Below are positions 63,801 through 64,000 of a DNA stretch of 64,000 bases, in pieces. The notes below the pieces were generated by a model. It was not told where the DNA came from, ran no database searches, and worked only from the letters and a program-made list of their open reading frames with translations. Every line of letters begins with the position of its first letter. The stretch's first letter is position 1. The translations under genes and the position numbers were made by a program. This DNA comes from CBDBBY01 sp965203215 (GTDB taxonomy: Bacteria > Pseudomonadota > Alphaproteobacteria > Rhodobacterales > Rhodobacteraceae), in contig CBDBBY010000001.1 of assembly GCA_965203215.1 (NCBI GenBank), positions 1,116,001-1,180,000 on the forward strand. The letters run 5' to 3'.

Positions 63801-64000
63801 GAGTATTGATCGGGATGATGGTCATGAATCAGCCGTTTTCAATCATCATGACCGGCACAGGGATTGTGGCGCTGGCGGGAATCGTGGTGAACAACAATAT
63901 TGTGCTGATCGACACGTACCAGGAGTATGCCAAATACATGCCCCGTCTGGAGGCGATCATCAGGACCGCCGAAGTACGGATACGGCCTGTCCTGCTGACG
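60836..64000 (+). CDS. RND-family efflux pump inner-membrane protein, 3' end outside window
   Basis: A frame open from ATG 60836 to the right edge (1055 codons). The start MTRIIDWAATHSRMVLACLL is a first transmembrane helix, followed by RLLVRPLESRLRDLDGLEEI of the porter domain and the VSAMVNQLQGSVLTAIAIVM helix group. LILSVGMLVDSAIVIVELGD is the TM4 proton-relay region, where D is expected. The second half has the TM7-type YNSVLVLLAVVLSTSGVLIG and GIVVNNNIVLIDTYQ. Most of the protein is present. The branch resembles AcrB-type/HAE1 multidrug pumps; substrates unknown. Confidence 0.92.
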   Translation, partial: MTRIIDWAATHSRMVLACLLLSIAAGTAAYISLPREGSPDIEIPAYFVSVPFPGISAEDSERLLVRPLESRLRDLDGLEEITSTAAENYAGVSLSFAFGIDRSKMLADIRDRVDRAESEFPAGASSATISEFSFSDFPVVVVVISGNLPERTLLRVANEIQETLESLGPVLEAGLSGVRDEMLEVIIDPLQLEAYNVSANELVSVVSRNNQLVAAGEIETEQGAFALKIPSSYESPQDVRELPIKVNGGRVVTLGDLADIKMTYQDRTGTSRQNGEATFALQVVKRKGANIIETSQLVKDTVSGLRASWPDELNSAISITYVQDQSDSVSAMVNQLQGSVLTAIAIVMIVVLAALGMRSAMLVGFAIPTSFLLCFALLSVMNIAISNIVMFGLILSVGMLVDSAIVIVELGDRNIREGVGPMRAFRNAAKRMFWPIISSTATTLCAFLPMLFWPGMPGQFMGTLPVTIIFVLSASMVVALVFLPVVGGVSGRVTRAFETMTASLRTMRFRTRLFLLGGFVLLGFGSAMAVLNPGMISGDTPGGRNLLATLPGALLFAVSAFAISMTVRSLKPKASEPLETGVKRTEFGKFIKLIVGNPVMPVLVVVATVAFVASTVRYYMANNNGVTFFVETEPDQVRVYVRARGNLSLHEKDELVREVEQLILGTEGIASVFSTAGSGGLNNAGGSARPVDTIGDVQVEFLPWEERQQLGGLVKDSRKIMDLLESKLADIPGIHTDVQTESNGPQQGKPISLRLTGDNWEDLVAAATKVRNKFDNTEGLLFIEDTRPLPGIDWQIDIDVEKAGRFGADVQTVGAMLQLVTRGILLDEMRVDSSDEEIEIRVRLPEGDRLLSTLDTLRIRTDRGLVPLSNFVTRIPVDQLPEISRADQSRYIDVRSGVNPTLRNENGRPMTPTERIQFLTDWIENEAGLPESVSWNWTGDQEEQQESQTFLIQAFIGALGLMFAVLLAQFNSVYNSVLVLLAVVLSTSGVLIGMMVMNQPFSIIMTGTGIVALAGIVVNNNIVLIDTYQEYAKYMPRLEAIIRTAEVRIRPVLLT

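Noticed and set aside
1..64000. CRISPR arrays, tRNA or rRNA genes
   Set aside because: Intergenic regions were read for spaced direct repeats and for tRNA T-loop/anticodon patterns; none was convincing.

Overview
The window reads as chromosomal DNA of an alphaproteobacterium. The basis is gene order: DUF1223 gene - acnA - ccmABCDG, then dnaB - alr - (mlaEF) - radA - cvpA - SDR, and der - bamB-like - TPR protein are neighbourhoods known from that class. The genus cannot be told. The core chromosome is interrupted by several accessory blocks.

Layout. 1-1.3 kb: the tail of a DNA methyltransferase and a decayed restriction endonuclease. 1.7-8.6 kb: a secreted DUF1223 protein, aconitase (both minus) and the cytochrome c maturation cluster ccmA-B-C-D-G (plus). 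9.1-13.9 kb: replicative helicase dnaB, alanine racemase, and the lipid-transport ABC pair mlaE/mlaF. 13.9-17.9 kb: a tandem duplication of an exported alpha/beta hydrolase gene. 18.1-35.0 kb: a catabolic island that appears to separate mlaF from radA. It holds a branched-chain-type ABC importer, GntR and MarR regulators, a UbiD/UbiX-type prenyl-FMN decarboxylase pair, a private thioredoxin reductase / thioredoxin / AhpD-like set, an amidase, a cupin, an HpaB-type flavin monooxygenase and a flavin reductase fused to a LysR effector domain. Shared palindromic sites tie its operons together. 35.5-43.0 kb: core genes radA, cvpA, an SDR, a degenerate IS5-type element, then der, a BamB-like lipoprotein and a TPR membrane protein. 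43.4-54.0 kb: a second catabolic cluster (hydratase, ketopantoate-reductase-like, three redox enzymes, CoA transferase, MaoC).

That second cluster is split by a compact, AT-richer three-gene cassette at 46.2-49.1 kb: DUF262 protein, HEPN-family nuclease, C5-cytosine methyltransferase. All three genes overlap by four bases. A diverged remnant of the adjacent panE/SDR junction lies on the far side. This cassette is the best candidate for a poorly described defence system.

54.4-59.2 kb is a graveyard. A toxin-antitoxin pair (antitoxin-like protein plus PIN toxin) was split by an IS4-family element, which was then split by an IS21-family element. Both insertions leave readable target-site duplications, and both host reading frames can be rejoined exactly. 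59.7-64.0 kb: an RND efflux adaptor and the start of its inner-membrane pump, cut by the window edge.
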